From assembly GCA_046728075.1 (NCBI GenBank), contig JBKPDV010000147.1, positions 1-25,107 of the forward strand: 25,107 nt of DNA, in the 5' to 3' direction. Source of the DNA: JBKPDV01 sp046728075 (GTDB lineage: Bacteria > Acidobacteriota > Thermoanaerobaculia > UBA5066 > Gp7-AA6). A program made the position numbers and the translations under genes. A model generated the notes under the pieces. That model had not been told where the DNA came from. It saw only the letters and a program-made list of their open reading frames with translations, and did no database searches. Below are positions 22,729 through 25,107 of this stretch, piece after piece (within the stretch, counting starts at the first letter, position 1; each line of letters starts with the position of its first letter).

Positions 22729-25107
22729 TTGAGGTTCCGCCTCTCCAGCGTTTCTTTCCTGCTCGGGATTCTCCCGGCTGCCCTGGTGCTGGGACAGGCT
22801 CCCACTCCGGCGGCGACGCCGGTCCCCGGACCACCCGCCGCCGTTTCTACGCCACCTCCGTCCGGCGCAGGCCAGCCGGCTCCCGCCGGGGCAGGACAGC
22901 CGACTCCCGCGCCTGCGGCCCCCGCCGCGCCCGCCGAGCGAATCGTGGGTATCCGGGTTGTGGGTTACCAGACGGTCTCTCCCGACACGATCTCCCACTA
23001 CCTCGGCGTGAAGGTGGGAGACCCGTATGACCCCGAAAAGATCCGGCAGAGCTTCCAGGCGCTGTGGGATGTCGGCTTGCTCGAAAATGTCTCCATCGAA
23101 GCGGAGCATGGAGCATCCGGGGTGACCCTGGTGGTGACGATCGAGGAGCGCCCGACGATCCAGGACATCGAGTTCACGGGCAACAAGAAGTTCTCGACGA
23201 CTCAACTCAAGGACAAGCTGAAGGAGGCCAAGGCGGAGATGCATACGGGCGCGCCCCTCTCGCTGCGAGAGGTGGCCAGGGCGCGATCCGCGCTTGCCGA
23301 CTACTACGCGGAGAACGGCTACCGCAGCGCCACGGTCGACTACCGCATCGACGACAAGTCCAAAACGGAGAAGAAGGTTGTCTTCGTGATCGACGAAGGG
23401 GACAAGATCAAGATCGCGTCGATCCATTTCCAGGGCAACCGCGTCTTCAAGGAGTGGCGAATCCGGCAGGCGATGAAGAAGACGAAGGTCAACACCTGGT
23501 TCCGGGTTCTTTCCGAGACGAGCACGACCTACAGCCAGGCGAACTATGACGCGGACGTGGAGAACATCAAGGCCCTTTATCAGGCCAAGGGCTACAAGAA
23601 CATCGTCGTCAAGGACCCGGTGCTCGACATCTTCGTGAAGAATCCGCAGGCCAAACCGAAAAAGCAGAAGAAGCGGGTGCGCATTACGATTCCTCTGGTG
23701 GAGGGAGATCAATTCTTCACGAACAATATAGATATTGTTAAAGTGAACCAGACCGGCCAGCCTTCCGAGGAGGCGGAGACCTTCGTCGTGCCCAAGCCGG
23801 TCCTTCTGAAGGAATTCAAGGAGCTGCCTCCCGGCTCCGTCCTGAACCGTGATCGGCTGGTCGAGGCGCTTTCACGCGTCGAGGGTCGCTACAAGTCGCG
23901 CGGCTACATCTATTGGTTTGCGGACCCAACCTACAAGGAAGTGGCGAACCACCGTGTGGATGTGGAGGTGCGTCTGTTCGAGGGGGACAAGTTCTATCTC
24001 GGGCGCCTCGAGGTGCAGGGCAATTCCTCCACGCGCGACAAGGTCATCCGTCGCGAGTTCGCCCTGGACGAAGGGGCTGTCATGGACATGGAGGCGGTCA
24101 AGAAGAGTCTCCAGAAGCTCCAGCAGCTCGGATACTTCAAGGTCTCCGAGGAGCCGGACTTCTCCGTCAGGCCCAACGACAAGAAGGTCGACCTGACTCT
24201 GAAGGGAACCGAGACGTCACGCAACGAGGTTCAGTTTGGCGCCGGTTACTCGGCACTGGACGGATTCTTCGGCCAGTTCTCCTTTCAGACCCGGAACTTC
24301 CTCGGTCGCGGCGAGATCCTCGGGGCTTCGGCGCAGCTCGGCCGCGTCTCCAACTACTACAACCTGTCCTACACGGTTCCCTGGTTCATGGATCGCAATC
24401 AGACGGTCGGCGCGTCGGTCTACAGCAACGACGTCAACTACCTGAACATCGATGAGAAGCGCCGGGGGGGAAACATCTTTTTCGGAAAGGGGATTCACCT
24501 CTTCGACAGCTGGTCCGTGCTCTACCAGTACGAGGACGTGCAGGCGAACTTCCCGGTCCAGGGGGCGGCCGTGCCGCCCGGGCAACCCGGTCCTCCCACC
24601 AAGCTGACCCTCGTGACGGGCCGGACCTCGTCGTTCACTCCAGGGTACCGCTTTGACAGCCGCAACGACCCATTCGATCCGAACCGCGGGTTCCGGTACT
24701 CCCTGACCACGCAGATCGCCTCGGTCGCGCTCGGGGGAACCAACGACTTCTTGAAACCGCTCCTGGGCTTTTCGGGGTACATCCCGGTGCCGATCCCCCG
24801 GCGGGGCTACGTCGGTTTCAACGTGGAGGCGGGATGGGTGCATCCGTACGGCGGCCAGGCGATTCCGATCTTCGAGCGTTTCCAGATCGGAGGCGAGCAG
24901 AGCCTGCGCGGTTTCCGCGCGGGATCGGTGCTTCCCCTGGATAACGACAACCGAGTCTTCACGGACGACGCGGGGCGCATCCTCGGAGGAAACAAGTACT
25001 TCGTGATCAACCTCGAGTACGTCTTCCTGCAAGCCGGCCCCGCCAAGCTCCTCCTATTCACCGACGCCGGCAACGCGTACTTTGAGACCCAGAACATCTC
25101 CCTGAGC
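22729..25107 (+). CDS. bamA: BamA outer-membrane protein assembly factor (3' partial)
   Basis: The frame runs to the last base with no stop, giving 793 residues so far. The TTG at 22729 is the first start after an in-frame TAG (22696-22698) and has GGAGAG 7 nt upstream. A signal peptide (RFRLSSVSFLLGILPAALVLG) is followed by a ~45-residue Pro/Ala/Gly linker. Five POTRA domains start near residues 70, 143, 226, 328 and 421 (for example IVGIRVVGYQTVS; IQDIEFTGNKKFS; LGRLEVQGNSSTRDKVIRRE). A 16-strand barrel begins near 497, and the conserved GGEQSLRGF motif, containing the RGF of the L6 loop, is at 721-729. BamA folds and inserts beta-barrel proteins into the outer membrane. POTRA3 and POTRA4 carry extra lysine-rich and charged insertions (KNPQAKPKKQKKR). 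Placement downstream of lolCD matches envelope-biogenesis clusters. Confidence 0.96.
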   Translation, partial: MRFRLSSVSFLLGILPAALVLGQAPTPAATPVPGPPAAVSTPPPSGAGQPAPAGAGQPTPAPAAPAAPAERIVGIRVVGYQTVSPDTISHYLGVKVGDPYDPEKIRQSFQALWDVGLLENVSIEAEHGASGVTLVVTIEERPTIQDIEFTGNKKFSTTQLKDKLKEAKAEMHTGAPLSLREVARARSALADYYAENGYRSATVDYRIDDKSKTEKKVVFVIDEGDKIKIASIHFQGNRVFKEWRIRQAMKKTKVNTWFRVLSETSTTYSQANYDADVENIKALYQAKGYKNIVVKDPVLDIFVKNPQAKPKKQKKRVRITIPLVEGDQFFTNNIDIVKVNQTGQPSEEAETFVVPKPVLLKEFKELPPGSVLNRDRLVEALSRVEGRYKSRGYIYWFADPTYKEVANHRVDVEVRLFEGDKFYLGRLEVQGNSSTRDKVIRREFALDEGAVMDMEAVKKSLQKLQQLGYFKVSEEPDFSVRPNDKKVDLTLKGTETSRNEVQFGAGYSALDGFFGQFSFQTRNFLGRGEILGASAQLGRVSNYYNLSYTVPWFMDRNQTVGASVYSNDVNYLNIDEKRRGGNIFFGKGIHLFDSWSVLYQYEDVQANFPVQGAAVPPGQPGPPTKLTLVTGRTSSFTPGYRFDSRNDPFDPNRGFRYSLTTQIASVALGGTNDFLKPLLGFSGYIPVPIPRRGYVGFNVEAGWVHPYGGQAIPIFERFQIGGEQSLRGFRAGSVLPLDNDNRVFTDDAGRILGGNKYFVINLEYVFLQAGPAKLLLFTDAGNAYFETQNISLS

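Overview
The window reads as chromosomal DNA from a GC-rich, diderm (outer-membrane) bacterium. It carries bamA, a lolC/lolD pair and a CACHE-type sensor kinase, together with a ClpC-type (not ClpA-type) AAA+ unfoldase. The block lysS - lolC - lolD - clpC - bamA recalls the lysS-lol-bamA neighbourhoods of Deltaproteobacteria-like and Acidobacteriota lineages. I favour an uncultured Acidobacteriota or a relative, but this is inference from gene content and order, not from a marker-gene comparison.

Layout. (1) 1-3013: a 5'-truncated radical SAM/SPASM-like protein fused to an ArsM-like methyltransferase, followed 13 nt later by a PiT phosphate permease; possibly an arsenic (or other arsenate/phosphate-linked) metabolism pair. 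(2) 3149-6512: a MacA/MacB-like tripartite export operon made of adaptor, ATPase and permease, with no outer-membrane channel gene here. (3) 6683-9322: a large membrane histidine kinase with no response regulator nearby. (4) 9465-11400, minus strand: a cysteine-rich Fe-S protein, a glyoxalase II-like metallo-hydrolase and a small unknown protein. (5) 11423-13377, plus strand: a GT-C/PMT-like membrane glycosyltransferase and a small DUF4149-like membrane protein. (6) 13490-14418, minus strand: a hpt-ridA operon, divergent from a 506-residue helical protein of unknown function (14540-16060). (7) 16382 to the end: lysS, lolC, lolD, clpC and a 3'-truncated bamA, i.e. translation, lipoprotein release, proteolysis and outer-membrane assembly.

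The most striking non-coding signal is a family of seven intergenic elements between 5.2 and 19.4 kb. Each is built from several imperfect 7-bp tandem units on one side and their reverse complements on the other. Each element uses its own heptamer, but the architecture is constant, and the arms run up to or into stop codons, a -10 box and, in one case, the coding start of lolD. An eighth, less regular palindrome lies at 9356-9437, and a different composite repeat cluster fills 16161-16355.

Three genes have a -10-like hexamer 6-8 nt before the start codon and no Shine-Dalgarno sequence, which suggests leaderless mRNAs. Both divergent intergenic regions carry overlapping -10-like boxes on the two strands. 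No tRNA, rRNA, CRISPR array, integrase or transposase gene was seen.
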